Of a stretch of 64,000 nucleotides of DNA, positions 34,831 through 50,689 are shown piece by piece (the stretch's first letter is position 1; each line of letters begins with the position of its first letter). Under the pieces are notes generated by a model. The model was not told the origin of the DNA. It did not search any database and saw only the letters and a program-made list of their open reading frames with translations. The stretch is from NCBI GenBank assembly GCA_020152595.1, contig JAIGNY010000060.1, positions 1 through 64,000 of the forward strand. The letters run 5' to 3'. The DNA comes from Chiridota heheva (taxonomy: Eukaryota; Echinodermata; Holothuroidea; Apodida; Chiridotidae). A program made the translations under genes and the position numbers.

Positions 34831-35694
34831 TTCCTGAAAATGTAAGAAAACGTTTGAAAAAATTAACATCATTTTCCAAAAACTTAAGGAAATTTCACTA
34901 ACATTGAAGCTAATTTCTCAAAAATTTAGACCCTCCTTTTTTTTTGGGGGGGGGGGAGGGTGGCAGGGGGAGGGGGAGAGTTTTTCTAGCCCCCAATAAA
35001 ATTGTCAGGGGAGGAGGGAGCTTGCCCGGCTCCTACGCCACTGTCAAATTATGGGTGAAACGTGGTTCTGAATATTCGTATATGTATTAAGAAAGAGAAC
35101 CAGGCACGTAGACGAGGGGGAAGTCATGGAATTTGCGACTCCCCCTCCCCCCTTTGCTGAATATCGATTTTTTGGGGAGGCATTTAAAGAAATATTACAA
35201 CAGTTATGATTCAGGAGTTCTTCCGCTTTATGTTATAGTTTACCCAAGTGAAAATTATTTTCCTTATAAGGTCAGCTAACCATTTAACATTTCTGGCTAC
35301 GTGGCCGAAGAGAACACATACGTACACTACATAGAAATTGGTGAGGTTATAAATTGATTTTCAATTTTTCAGCTGTGTTCCTTTCATGCAATGCTATATA
35401 CAGTGGCAGCGCTACGGGGACAAGGAGTACGAAATTGCTCTTCCCCTCACGAAATCGCGTAGGCTCAACTTGCCCCCCAGAAAGGTCACATATTTTGTGT
35501 GATCTATACGCCTTTGCACCCTGCAGCCCTACGAGACAAATTTGCCTCTTTGTTGCCCCCGCATTAAATTCCTGGTGCAATCACTGACTATACAGACAGT
35601 TGACTAAAAAAAAAAAAAACAGTGCAGTTTTTAAATTTGTACGAAAAAAACAGTTCCATGGGTTTTTTTTTTCTATTAAAAAATGCTAAAAACT
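34831..35694. other. Intergenic DNA with a G-rich tract and an old interspersed repeat
   Basis: G runs at 34945-34980 could form a quadruplex. The stretch 35400-35590, opening with CAGTGGCAGCGCTACGGGG, has the look of a common invertebrate interspersed repeat. No gene is seen. Confidence 0.45.
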
Positions 35695-36048
35695 TATGCT
35701 CAGGGCATGTTTGGCACACATCAATTGCTCAGGGAATGTTTGGCACACATTGATTACTCAGGGAATGTTTAATACACGTTGATTGCTTAGGGCATGTTTG
35801 GCACACGTTGATTGCTCAGGGAATGTTTGGCACACTGCGATTGCTCAGGGCATGTTTGGCACACTTCGATTGCTCAGGGAATATTTGGCACACTGCGATT
35901 GCTCAGGGCATGTTTGGCACACGTCGATTGCTCAGGGCATGTTTGGCACTCGTCGAGTGCTCAGGGCATGTTTGGCACACGTCGAGTGCTCAGGGCATGT
36001 TTAGCACACGTCAAGTGCTCAGTGCATGTTTGGCACACGTCGAGTGCG
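35695..36048. repeat. Minisatellite, 29-bp unit, about 12 copies
   Basis: Unit TGCTCAGGGCATGTTTGGCA plus CACGTCGAT. Because 29 is not a multiple of three, the open frames here are artefacts. Confidence 0.93.
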
Positions 36049-37795
36049 TGTGCTCTCGTAGACTCGTACGTACTTGTATAAACAACTTTCTCTTCCGTAA
36101 TCCCCTATATGATCTAACTGTACATAAAATCATGTTCTCGTTAACAAGAGTTCCTGAGAACGGGCTGAGTACATATTGTAATCTTACCAAGTATCCAGTC
36201 ACGTGACTGCTTTGTTCGGTCAAGCATGACTTGAGTTTGCTATCAGTAATACAGTTAAATCTGATGTACGATAATAGCATTTATTTGAGGATGTGGATGA
36301 CATTTTATGAGAGTATTTGAAAATCGGATTACAAAATTTTATTGTAAAATCACATTAAACGATTTGACTACCATTTTCAACGTGCCTTCCGCAAGATCCA
36401 GGCCAGTGCAAAATTGGTACAGTATAGACGGTACGCGATACCGCTAGCGTGCACAGCTACAGTCAGCTCAGACAGAAATAATCCGGGGAAGTATTACGGC
36501 TACAGCATTTCGCGATGGACGAAGTTGCATAAACTTACAAACGTGACTTCAAAATACATAACAGTAAAACTAGAATTTACAAGAGGTGAAGAAACAAGTG
36601 ACATGAACATCATAAATTAAAAATATTGCGGCATATGAATAAAGATGTTTTTTTAAGGAATATTTAGACTGATTTTAATACAAGCGGTGAGTATCGAATC
36701 TGGTTTGTTAAACGTTAGGCTAGTAAGTGCAGTGCATAGTTACTAAAATATAAGATACAAAATCACTTGAACTGCAATCTATGATTATTCAACTACCTAC
36801 ATCAAATGTAAGGTTCCCGTCTTCTTCCCTTCCCATTTTCACAAGATTTGTATTAAAGAAACTTGCGGTTTGCAAGTTGGCACAGAAATTAAAATCCCAT
36901 CAGATCATGAGTGACTTCATATTAAGATCAATTTCTCTTGAACTGTTGACAGGTTGAATGCTCCAATAATATAAACCACACTGGCATTGCAAGAAAACCC
37001 TGATTAGCGGCCAAATGATCGACCAAATATGGCCAAGTAATCGGCCAAATATGGCAAATTTGACCGCATTGAAACATGGTCGCTAGTAAAATACCGGCCA
37101 AATGAAATTTGGCCGTTTTCAGTACTTTGCATCACTAAACTTGTTCTTTCCTTAATTTTAGTTTTAACTCGGAAAAAATCACTCACATACATCTATTTTT
37201 AGTATTATGTAATATCAGAGCGTTAAAGCATCTCAATATACAGTCAAATAATAGATATCTTTTTACATTTGACTTTGTGAAAATGTTTGTGTGAAGGAGC
37301 GAGAAAAAATATACCTTCGTCTTGTATTTAATATTGTTTTGGACTTCTTTCATAATTCCATCCATTGGAAACTGATTTGGCAAGTTTATGTCCGATTTTC
37401 AATGGATATTTCATCATAATTGGACGGTAAATGTGGCAGACCTGCCAACCTTGCTTTAAATGGCAATGCATAAGTTCCATAAACGACAACTGCAAACCGT
37501 TCGGTAAAAAGTGAAATTCCATTTTGAAGGATCAGTTCGGTAATACTTTGTCAATAGATAAAAGATATGATAGCAACAAGTTATGATGAACCAATATTGT
37601 TCAATGTCATTGTTATAAAGACTGATTTGAAAGCCCGAGCTGACTGATCTTAATTATCAATGTCGGCCTCCATTGCCAACAAGAACCCTATAGATCTGTA
37701 GATCGAGGATGTACTTTTGAACCCTCGTTCGAGGGCATCTCCCGGACGGGAATAAAGAGTAGCTGTCCTACACATGTGTGTACTTAAATTGTAAT
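36049..37795. other. Intergenic DNA without recognised features
   Basis: Only a small GGCCAAAT-rich patch near 37010-37110 stands out. Confidence 0.45.
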
Positions 37796-40088
<2,293 letters not shown>

Positions 40089-40138
40089 TTTGGTCACATG
40101 ACCTGATTCTAACGCACTTCTAACCGACCTTACAAATG

Positions 40139-40387
40139 TAGTTACCAGCCAGCCCTGACCTCCATATAACCTCTACTAACCCTCACTCTTTTCCAGCGCG
40201 TTGTTTTCACAACATCGCTGTAACTAGTCAATTTTTCTTTGATAAATTTAACCTTTTTCTAACAATTTTATCCTTTGCAGCCTTTACCAGGCAGGTTTTT
40301 ACGCTGCTCTATCTTATCCGGTTCGCCTTCTCAAGTCTTCTGAGGTAAGACGAGGTAGCCATGGGTCCGGGATTTCTTCGGTCCGAC
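40139..40387. repeat. Second copy of the 250-bp module
   Basis: See 38089-38341. It lies about 50 bases inside the left inverted repeat. Confidence 0.9.
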
Positions 40388-41220
40388 TTACAGGACTTTC
40401 CCGTGTGGCCTACACTTAGGATAGAGTGTTTTTGTCTTCATCCGTACAAAGCGAGTGGCTAGTTCGAGAGAGTCCCACTCTCGCGGCGGGTGTTTTTAGT
40501 TCCTAGAGCACCAGGTGTGCCTGTCTAGTAGACCTCTTGCCCCTGGGTTTAAGTGTTTTTCATTCTCGGTCCTCGGTCCCGCCCTTCCACGAGGAGAGCC
40601 TAGCGTTATACTATGCTTTGTATTAGCATGTTAGAATATCTCAGTACACGTTCTCGTATGCATTAGGCCAATTTCTTCAATCGATTTTGGCGCATGCGCA
40701 TTGGGTCGACGTCACTACAGGGTGTTCGAGAGTCGGCTTTTAACAACTCCAAGGAGCTACAATTGCTACCAGAGAGCCTATATTATTGTTGACGTTACCA
40801 GTGTATAAATGTTTTCGTTTTTCTCATTCAAATTAAAGGCAAAGTTTTTAATTTTCAAGCTTGATTTTTGAGGCGTTGAAGAGACCGGAAGGGCCTCTCT
40901 CCGACGTCCTATTTACAAGAGATCTAATCTGTTCTTTTTCTCTCCACAGACACCAAGTTACTCAGTGGTTTGTGTTTTCCACGCTAATCCGGCGCTAGTA
41001 AAGTTTTTACATTGGATGCGTTTTTTCGGGTTAAAAAAAAAATTCAGATGGAGATTTCTCTCTTAGTTTTTTTGATGTACTAAGTTGCTATGCCTTGTCT
41101 CTCTTGTAGCGTGATCGTAGGATCATAGGTTCATACCCGTAGAGGCGCTTTGGTGTATTTGTTTATGTATGCATTCATATATGTATGTTTTTCTCTTTTC
41201 AGAAAATATAATGATAATGA

Positions 41221-41640
41221 TCAACTAAGTGGCGTCCTTAAGTAGACGTCACTTAGAGTTAAAAAGAGAGATAAGAGAAGGAGAGAGAAAAGATAAACAC
41301 TTTAAAGAAGTGCCCCCCCCCCCTCCCCCTTCTCGACAGAATACTGAATTGGGGAGTGGCGCCTATTTTTAGTGAACTAAGTGGCGTCCTAAAGAAGATG
41401 CCAGAGTTAAAAGAAAGAAAAGATAAACCAGTTTAAAGGAGCGTCCCCCTTCTCGACAGAATACTGAGTTGGGGAGTGGCGCCTATTTTTAGTGAACTAA
41501 GTGGTTCCTAAAGAAGACGTTATTTAGAGTTAACAATAAGAGAAAGAAGGAGAGAGAAAAGATAAATCACTTTAAAGAAGTGCCCCCCTTCTCGACAGAA
41601 TACTGAGTTTGGGAGTGGTGCCTATTTTTAGTGAAGAAAA
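41221..41640. repeat. Tandem repeat of about 120 to 140 bp, 3 copies
   Basis: Each unit carries AACTAAGTGGCGTCCT, GTTAAAA, AAAGATAAA, CTTCTCGACAGAATACTGA and GGGGAGTGGCGCCTATTTTT. Copies differ by small indels. Confidence 0.9.
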
Positions 41641-41739
41641 CCCTTTGTATACCGCTGTGGTCTACGGTTTCTCGATAGGGACCGGTAAGACCACGTAAAG
41701 GCGACGCCCAAAGAGGTTGTACGTGAGTCACAAGTGATT

Positions 41740-42080
41740 TTACGGGTCCTTTCTGGTCTGTACGGCTCCGGTGATCGGATACATACGGCTCCACGGCCCG
41801 TGTTCACGGGTCCATTGGACGGTTCCATACGGCTCCACGGTCCGTGTTTACGGCTCCACGGTCCGTGTTTACTGCTCCACAGTCCGTGTTTAGGGCTCCA
41901 CGGTCCGTGTTTACGGCTCCGTTGGTCCATTGGACAGTTCCATACGCCTCCACGGCTCGTGTTTACGGGTCCGTTGGGCCGCCGGACGGTTCCATACGGC
42001 CCGTATTTACGGGTCCGTTGGACGGCCGGACGGTTCCATTGGACGGCTCCGGTGATCGGATACGTATGGCTCCATAGTTT
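41740..42080. repeat. Irregular array of GTCCGTGTTTACGGCTCCAC words
   Basis: About 18- to 30-bp words around TACGGCTCC and ACGGTCCGTG. A related array lies at 43390-43720. Confidence 0.85.
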
Positions 42081-44170
42081 TGCGACGGGATAACGTACAC
42101 CATATGATTAACCCGGAAATACAATCACTAGCTACGTGGTCAGGTGAGAAGTGACAATCTTCGCAGGAAGTATAGCACCACGAGATCTATTTTTTTCTTG
42201 GTCCCGTAGCCATTAGCTACGCACTTCCACGGCCGTGTGAACGCCATTAATAAGATTGTCCGCGTTGAACGTTACAGTTCCCCAATTATTTTCACCAGTA
42301 TCATGGACACGGAGGACAGGTCCCCGAGTGTCGGTGCGTTACGCACCCAAGATATCCCTCGATGCATAGCATGCAAACGCTTCTCTAAACCGTACGGCTC
42401 TGGCGAACGGGTCCGTACGGCTTCAGAGTTTTGTAACGAGATAACGTACACCGTACAGTGAACCCGAAAATAGACCCGCTAGCTACGAACCTACGTGGTC
42501 AGATGTTAAATGACAATCTTCACGAGAAGTATAGCATCACGAGAACTACTTTCTTCTTGTCTCTGTAGCCATTAGCTACGCAGTTCCACGGCCGTGTGGA
42601 CTGCCTCAGTAAAATTTTCCGCGTTGAACGTTACAGTTCCGCAATATAACCAGTGAATGGGTCCGTACGGTTCCAGAGTTTGTAACGGAATAACGTACAT
42701 TGTACGATAAACACGAAATTAGACCCGCTAGCTACAAAGCTACGTGGTCAGATGTTAAGTGGCAATCTTCACAGGAATTATAGCATTACGAGAGCTATTT
42801 TCTTCTTGTTTCCATAGCCATTAGCTACGCAGTTCCGCGACCGTGCGAAGTGCCTCAGTAACATTTTCCGCGTTAAACGTTACAGTTCCGCAATATAACC
42901 AGTGAACGGGTCCGTACAGTTCCAAAGTTTTGTAACGGGATAACGTACGCTGTACGATAAACCCGGAAATAGACCCGCTAGCTACGAAGCTACGTGGTCA
43001 GATGTTAAATGACAATCTTCACAAGAAGTATAGCATTACGTAAGCTATTTTCTTCTTGTTTCTGTAGCCATTAGCTACACAGTTCCGCGACCGTGCAAAC
43101 TGCCTCAGTAAGATTTACCGCGTTGAACGTTACAGTTCCGCAAGATTTTTCATCTATAACATGGACACGGAGGACAGGTCCTCGAGTGTCGGTGCGTTAC
43201 GCGACTTAGATGTCCCGCGATGCGTCGCGTTTAAAGAACGCTTCTTTAAGTTACGCTCCGGTGATATCGAAACAAACAAACCCGTGTACACCACTGTGGA
43301 CTACGGTTCCGCGAAGGGACCGGTAGGCCCACAAGAGGCGACGCTCTTAGAGGTTATTACGTCTCGCTGTAGAGCCATTGGATTACTTTCACGGGTCCAT
43401 TAGGGTCCGTGCGGCTCCAGTGATTGGTTCCATACGGCCCCACGGCTTGTTTTCACGACCCCATAAGGGTCCGTAACACAGCCCTGCGGCTCCGTGCAGG
43501 TCGTGGGACGGCTCTGTACGGCTCCGTAGAGAAAGAAGAGAAAAATATTTGGGTCCGTACGGCTCCGGTGATCGGTTCCATACGGCCCCGTAAGGGTCCG
43601 CAACACAGCCCCACGGGTCATAGGACGGCCCCGTGCGGGTCCACACAGTTTCGTAATCAACAACCTTTGGTTCCATACGGCTCCGGCGTTTGGGTCCGTA
43701 CGGCTCCATAGTTCTGTAGCGGGGTAACCTACGACGTACGTCACACCTGATAGTAGACCCTTTAGCTATGAAGCTACATGGTCAAGTGATAAGTAACAAT
43801 CTTCACAAGGAGTATAGCGTTACGGGAGCTATTTTCTTCTTGTTACCGTGGCCATCAGCTACGCAGTTCCACGTCCGTGTGCGCTACCTTAGTAAGATTT
43901 CCGCGTTGAACGTCACGGTTTCGCAAAAAAATTCACCAGTATCATGGACACGGAGGACAAGTCCCCGTATGTCGGTGCGCTATGCAACCAGGATGCGTCG
44001 CGTGTAAGCGCTTACTCAGATTACGAAGCCTAGTGGTCGGGTGATACGAAAACCATCTCTACGAGAGGCATAGCATCACGAGAGCTATTTTCTCCGTGTT
44101 ACGTAGTTCCACGACCGTTCGAACCTCACTGAATATGATTTTCACGTCGAACGTGACGTTCAGCTCAAAT
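42060..44170. repeat. Amplified 5' segment of the DIRS-like element, about 240-bp unit, 5 to 6 copies
   Basis: Each unit runs TAACGGGATAACGTAC, GACCCGCTAGCTAC, GTGGTCAGATGTTAA, GACAATCTTCAC, TAGCATCACGAGAGCTATTT, GTAGCCATTAGCTACGCAGT and CCGCGTTGAACGTTACAGTT. Copies start near 42065, 42425, 42665, 42910, 43700 and (degraded) 44020. Three are followed by a short ORF beginning MDTEDRSPSVGALR (42303) or variants (43161, 43944), which may be the start of a gag gene copied along with the unit. Confidence 0.85.
43390..43720. repeat. Second irregular array of GGGTCCGTACGGCTCC words
   Basis: Same word family as 41740-42080, interrupted by AGAGAAAGAAGAG. It contains two copies of ACGGCCCCGT/AAGGGTCCG with AACACAGCCC. 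Confidence 0.85.
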
Positions 44171-45516
44171 TATAAAGATATTAACGCGGTTTTACGTACA
44201 ACCTACGGTAAACCCGGGAGTACCACAACTTTACGGACCCGCTGAACGGCTCCGTACCTGCCCCCTACAGCTTTAAGACATGAGTTCACAAGGCACAACG
44301 GCTCCTGTATATGTTTAGCTATTCACAACAGGAACGCGTACTGAGTACAACTTTACTCCCTCACGCGTAGCCACTTACTCAGTGGCCTCGTAGTGAATAG
44401 AAGTATACTGAGGTAACGACTCATGTAACAGATGCAGTACGTTAACGCGATCGTTGAACCGGACGGTTCTTTTGTACTGATAGCTATTACGTTCGGGACA
44501 CGTACCAGTACCAGATGTCCCCCTCGCGTAGCCACTAGCTTTATTGCTCCCTAGTGAACAGAGGCAAACTGGGCGGACAACTGGTGGAATTTAATTGTCA
44601 TGTTGACGCCTTTGTAGATCCATAACGGTTCTATACTACTTAACTGGGATGCGTACTGAGTACTCCGTTAGTCCCCCTAGTAGCCACGTGCTTCTCAGCT
44701 CCGCGATAAAGGGTGTTTAACGGAATTAACGGCTCGTGTAGTATACACAGGACGTCAACTCTTTCGTGATTTATACCCCAGTACTGGGGTTAACGGCTCA
44801 TACAGTTGACGTAGTACGTTACACCCCCTGTCAAAATTATCTCCATTAAGGATACTTTTCTTGACATAGGTGGCCTTTTGATAGACAACCTCACGATCGG
44901 GGTAGCTATTAACAACAACGGCACGTATAGTTCATTCTATACTTTAACACCTTCTTAAAGCAGTTCAACGCGGCTTGCAGCTTTACGGCCTGTTACTTAA
45001 CTACCCGTACAGACTTACGGTATTAGTTTTTCTACACTCCCGTGGCCATAGGCTCTGCACTTCCAAGGTTGTTACTATACGTAGGACGTTAACACCTTTT
45101 CCAATCAACTTCATAGACAAGTTTCGCTGTTGATAGGAGTGGCCTAGAGCTACGCGGTTCCGCAACTGCTACAGTTTTCAGACACTGCTTCGGAGCCGTA
45201 GACAATGTTGTACGGCTCCGCGGTCTTACGACCCAAAACCGTCTCACAGTTACATAGCCTTACACGGTTTGCAGCCCTTTTTGTATACGTTTTATATTAA
45301 CGGCCCGCCTTTTACTTCGCTAGCCATTGGTTTAGTTCAGTAAAGTTTAAACAAACTTTGCTCAGGGTCAGCAGTCTTATCTGGACTGAAGATGGTCTCA
45401 TTCAGTACCTCCGCTTTACACGTTTAGTCGGTGGCCACCCCCTTTGGTGGTGGTGCGGACGCACCCACCTGTTGTGAGGAACGAAGTTTCCACCCGTCAG
45501 ACTTTCACCGTCAGTG

Positions 45517-46230
45517 CCGACGGATGCGTCTTGATCGAGGTAGGGGCACATTTCATGTGACCCCCTATGACAGAAACTTGGACGGATACTTGGCCTTTTT
45601 CACAGGCAGAATGCCGGGCATTTTTCACTTTTTACCGCTAGTGCTGAGCAAGGCAGTTCGGTTTCGCGCCGACTTTACACCACTGTTCTGGTCTCGTTTT
45701 TAGACGGATAGGAACGGACTCCAAGAGTTTCTGGAATCATTCCTCTCGAACTATGCCAGCCTTACGGCCGCTCACCTCGCTACGAGAACACGATCGTAAT
45801 CGTCTCACTTCAAAGGAACCCCCACAGGATGGGCGTGCTTCCCATAGGTGACCAGAGCGATCACGACCTTATTCGGTCTTTCGGACGTAGGTCTGTCCGC
45901 ATCCGTGGATAATCGCAAGCTATCTTTTCTTTGCGCCCTTTCTCCTGACCTGCGGGTTTCAGGGTCGACGCATTTATTTCCAAAAGAACTTACTATGTGA
46001 GTTACGTTTTCCGCCTTTCACGCTAGTACCGAGTATGCTAAGCTAAGCGACGTACGACCGATAGCGCCCACTTTGCTCGGCTAACTGCAGTTCCCTCAGC
46101 TGCTCAAGACCTTGCAGACTTCCCATTCGAGCCTCGGGTCAGAGACGACTGTTGTCTTTTTCCCGTGCCCCGGCAAACTGCATCTCAGTCCCAGAGCACT
46201 GCGTTTGACGGTGTGGCTTTAGTCCGCCTT
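45517..46230 (+). pseudogene. Decayed DIRS-type RNase H and connection region
   Basis: At 45517 the frame reads PTDAS, stop, S, R, stop, G. This fits the DIRS RNase H motif TDAS-x-x-GWGA with two Trp codons turned into stops. Further on come AAHLA (near 45765), NRKLSFLCALSPDLRVSG (near 45910) and VDAF with YVF at 45964-46008, where a one-base slip restores FPPF. Then comes a VVFFPCPGKLHLSP segment. That order (RNase H, then a VDAF to YxFPPF block) is characteristic of DIRS polyproteins. Many frameshifts; no product expected. Confidence 0.55.
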
Positions 46231-47101
46231 TCCCGGCGTAGCGAGGCCTTCCTGAGGAGTGGTTAACCCCTCCCCCCTCCCTCCCTGTTTGAGAGGGGGC
46301 CCTCTCTCAGACTTGGTTCAGTCATGGGTTGTGGAATAGCTTGCAGCCATCAACGAAGGTTTTCCAGTTTGGTCTACGGTTACTGACTCGCGACCACTGG
46401 AAAGTTACACGGAGATCTCATAGTACTGTGTTACGAAACATTTTCCACCGATGGGTCGTACAGTAGTTTTCTCTTAAAGTAGTCGACACTGATCATGGAA
46501 CGGCTGGGGTATGCATTTGGGTTCGAGGCATAACCCCTTTTCACGGGATTCCTCGTGCCGCCGTTTGGGAAAACGCATATCGCGGTTTTTCCATTGTTTT
46601 TGCCTGACTTACTTTGCGAAGTTCGTGTTACCCCGCTAACTTTTGCTCTTATGCAGTTACGCGCCAACGAATTTTTCCCCGGTTTGGGAATTCTTCAATT
46701 CGTTTTAGCTAGTACACGCCTAGATCCCCGTGGTTTTTAACTAGCCGGTTCCGTCTCGTGGACGAAGCCGGTGCGTTTTGTGGCGTTATTGTCGACACTA
46801 CTATGATATTCATATCGTGTCCAAACGCTCTTCTGGTTGGCATGTCTTCCGAGTTTCTAACTCGGGTTCATGCGATGTCTGCCTCAGTTACTGTTAACGA
46901 ATAATGCCTTGTTCGGTTTGACTGTAAGTAGAAGTAGTTTACTGTGTTTTAGTACTCCCCACTCTGAGGTCTTTTATCCTTAAGAGGAAAAGGAATTTCG
47001 TCCTTTAAGCTGGATTCGATTAGTGAGAGTTTTAAGAGCCAGTTTAAAAAAAAAAAAAAAAAAAAAAACTCCCTTTCTATCTATCCTCGGTTGCAATCTG
47101 A

Positions 47102-47145
47102 TTGCATGTTTATAGTATGGAAGGAAAGGTATAACTTGAAGTAAA
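47102..47145. repeat. Right inverted terminal repeat
   Basis: Inverse of 40045-40088 with five mismatches in 44. Confidence 0.8.
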
Positions 47146-47200
47146 TTTACCCCGCTAAGCGTAGCGGGGATATTTACGAAAGTTATACTTACCTTCCATG
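47117..47200. repeat. Imperfect 37- to 40-bp hairpin at the right end of the DIRS-like element
   Basis: ATGGAAGGAAAGGTATAACT and following bases pair with the stretch ending AGTTATACTTACCTTCCAT, around a loop at CCCCGCTAAGCGTAGCGGGG. Left arm overlaps the right inverted terminal repeat. Confidence 0.8.
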
Positions 47201-47205
47201 CATCC

Positions 47206-48766
47206 CGCCCGTCTTCCCTCTCGTTCAGGCCTTGGTGTAATATTAAGTGAGGGTAAATCCATGTGTTGATCCATAAAATTAAAAGCAATATACAGGAAGA
47301 TGATGCTGTCTATTGAATCAACTTTATATTCACACACTGATGAAAATCGAGATCACAATCGATCAGAAACTGATAAATGATCAAATTTATTGGCTGGGCG
47401 AGGATATTATCTATTTTAATGTAAATCCAGTTTTTAATTGTCTTTTGTCATTTTTCGACCAGTCGAAGGGCTACAACAAATTCTGGTCGAAGCATTTTTT
47501 ACCGACCATACCGCCAATAAATTTTGTAGAAGGAATGGACCTCTGATAAGTTTTCGGTGACAAACATTTATAAACGGATAAAAAAAGATTAATAAATAAA
47601 GAATGCGAGTAGTCCGCCCAGTCCTATTCCACGTAATGATAATCCTCACACTTTGATGAGCCAAATCGGGAGCGCTATAATTCTCAAACTTTGATGAACT
47701 ATATTGGGAACACTAATTCCAAAATATAAAGACTGTTTAACTATCTAACCAGAATTACGATTTAAGTGAAATATATGCTGACTTGATCCCAAATCGATCC
47801 CAAAATGTGAAAAATCCGGCTTATTTTTAGATCTCCAAACGTATGCTTATTACGTTATAGTTTATTTTATCGTGACGTAAGATAGGACAGTACAACACTA
47901 ACGTTATGTGATAGGTACAGTGTACCATACAGTAATACATATAGCATGACATAAAACGTGTTCACCAATCATAACGAAATAATGGATTGGAACTTGAGTT
48001 TATATTTCTTCTTTATCCACGAGAAAATGTCCGACAATAGTTAGCATATTGTTAATTAAGCGATAATCTGATGTCTGATTCAATGAAACTTTGAAAAATG
48101 TTTTGAAGTCAATGTGACACTGGAAGTTAGAATATGTTATCGACTTATTTTTATCACATGCCTTATTTTTAATAGTGGAAAGGTCCAGCTGTTTTGGGTT
48201 AAAATTTTTTTTGCGACTATTTCAGAAACGAGTGCAGTGGAAATTTTTGATAGATGTGAAATGTTCAGAAAATCGAGAGGAATATATTTATGGTAAAATG
48301 ATACCCGTCCATATACCTTTAAATGGTAGTAAGCATCAGCGTTATAACCGTCAGCAAACGTTTTAGATTATTATTTATCTATTTATTTTATTGCAACAAT
48401 TAATTTTGGTGACTCAGTTTAGTACTTGGCTATAATAGTACATGAAAAATATAGGAATATAAACATGGAAGTAAAATGGAGAATTATAAGCGAATAAGAT
48501 AAGCAAATAAGCTAAATAATAAAAGTATGCAAAGTTAAATATGCCTGAAATTAAACATTTCATATAAAATGCAAAAGTTTGGCAACGCGATAAAAGCAAA
48601 CAAGAAATTAAAGTAGACTAACTTATAATAGTATAAAAAAAATAAATAAATGAAATTTAACTTTAAGATAAACTAGAACGGTAAATACCGTCATGGTTTG
48701 CATGCCCTCGCAAATTGACACCCATATCATATGACCCAGCCAATTATAAAAATGGCATCTCATGGT
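47206..48766. other. Intergenic DNA without recognised features
   Basis: AT-rich; no gene or repeat family recognised. Confidence 0.45.
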
Positions 48767-49800
48767 ATGTCCCACATAGCATCCCACATCCCACATGGCA
48801 TCCCACCCCATGTCCCACATGACATCCCATCCCATCCTCTGTCCCACATGGCATTCCACCATACCCCCCACATGGAATCCCACCTTATGTCCCACATGAC
48901 ATCCCATTCCTTGTCCCATGTGGCATTCCACCATATGTTCCACATGGCATCCCATCCTATGATCCACATGGCATCCCACTCGATGTCCCACATGGATCCC
49001 ATCTCATGTGCCAAATGACATACCACCCCATGTCCCACATGACATCCCATTCCATGCCTTGTTCCACATGGCGTTCTACCATATCTCCCACATGACATTC
49101 CACCATACAGTATGTCTCACATGGCATTCCACCATATGTACCACACGGCATCCCACCCTATGATCAACATGGCATCCCACCTTATGTCCCACGTGGATCT
49201 TATCCTACATGCATGTCCCACATTAATCCAACCAAATTTTCCACATGTCATCCTTCCCTATGTCCCACATGGCATCCCTCCATGTGTCCCACATGGCATC
49301 TCTCCCTATGTCCCCCATGACATCCCATCGTATGTCCAACATCAGCAGATCAGTGGCTTCTCACCTGATGTCTAAGATGGCATTCCACCTTATGTCTTTC
49401 ATTGGATCCTACCATATGTTCAACATGGTATCCCTCCCAATGTACCAATGACATCTTACTTTATGTCCCACATGACATCACATCCCATCTTCCTATAGCC
49501 TCCTACCCAATGTCACACATGGCATCCCAACCTATGCCACACTCTGTCTTACACGTGACATCCCACCCTATGTTTCACATGGCATCCCACCTCATGTCCC
49601 ACATGGCATCCCACCACATGTCCTAAATGACATCACATATCCCACATGATATCCCATCCCATAGCATTCCACCCTATGTCCTGCATGGTATTCCATCATA
49701 TATCCTACATGGCATCCACCCTGTTCCACATGACATCCCACCCCATGTCCCACATGGCATCACACCCCATGTCCCACACAGCATCCCATAGGCTCCATAA
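48767..49800. repeat. Minisatellite, about 24-bp unit, about 40 degenerate copies
   Basis: Unit CATGGCATCCCACCCTATGT plus CCCA. Divergent compared with the other arrays, with isolated extra units near 49985-50025. The MSHMASHPM-type open frames in it are artefacts of the unit length. Confidence 0.93.
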
Positions 49801-49829
49801 GAAATCTCATCCTATCTATCACAGTCCAT

Positions 49830-50689
49830 GATTGGCATACTATGTATAAAAGTGTCAGTTCATATAATAACTTCTATGCAAATGACAGTTGAATAAGAAA
49901 AAAAAAGGCGGACTCAAATAATTATGCCTGATATAGCCCTTGGTGTATACCACATGGTATATATTATATCATATGTTATGCATGGAACCCCATCCATGTC
50001 CCACATGGCATCCCTCCCTATGTTCATATGCAGTCACATCCTGTCACACTCCCTGACCAAGCATACTAAATAAAATAGAAGTCTGGTCAGTTCAAAAACT
50101 GTAACAACTTTATGCAAATGAACAAAATAATAGAGGAATTCTCAAAAACTTGTTTAACATTTTGAGCAAATTTTAGGAAAATTGTGGACGACCTGATGGA
50201 CGGAATCGCCATTACATTGGTTCGTATTATGCTTCGCATGCTCACCAAAAATACCTTATAAGACTTTTTATTTATAATAAACGCCCACCCAACTCCCAAT
50301 CTACATTTTTTGATTGATGACAATGTTCAATGTTTAAAATATTTAAGAAAATTACTTTCATTGCTACCCTCTTGACTTACCATACTTCCCCAAACCCAAC
50401 GAGAAGACTGGAAAAAGACGTTTATCCCATACCTCTCTCTGCCAAGAGAAACTGATATTTAAAACTACGGGGCAAAGAAGATTATAATTTGTTAATCGAA
50501 TGAGTCTTAACACCAATACCTACTATCGAGACATGATCTATTCACAATATTCACGACAACGGCCTAGCTGCATACAGCACAATTACAAGCATAAGCTGAT
50601 ACCTTAAATATTTATTTACAAATCCTGTGGTGGACTTGCTCGATATCTCAAGCTAAGTTCATATGTATTTCACGTAGACCTTTGCGTGT
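49830..50689. other. Intergenic DNA without recognised features
   Basis: Contains the two stray 24-bp minisatellite units and nothing else I can name. Confidence 0.45.

Noticed and set aside
36414..36620. 68-residue frame in a GC-richer patch
   Set aside because: No homology that I can recognise and no supporting signals.
45431..45703. 90-residue frame as an intact gene
   Set aside because: It crosses the DIRS RNase H remnant in the wrong frame; the family motif is in the neighbouring frame with stops.
48731..49831. Met/His/Ser-rich frames as histidine-rich proteins
   Set aside because: Produced by the degenerate 24-bp minisatellite on both strands.
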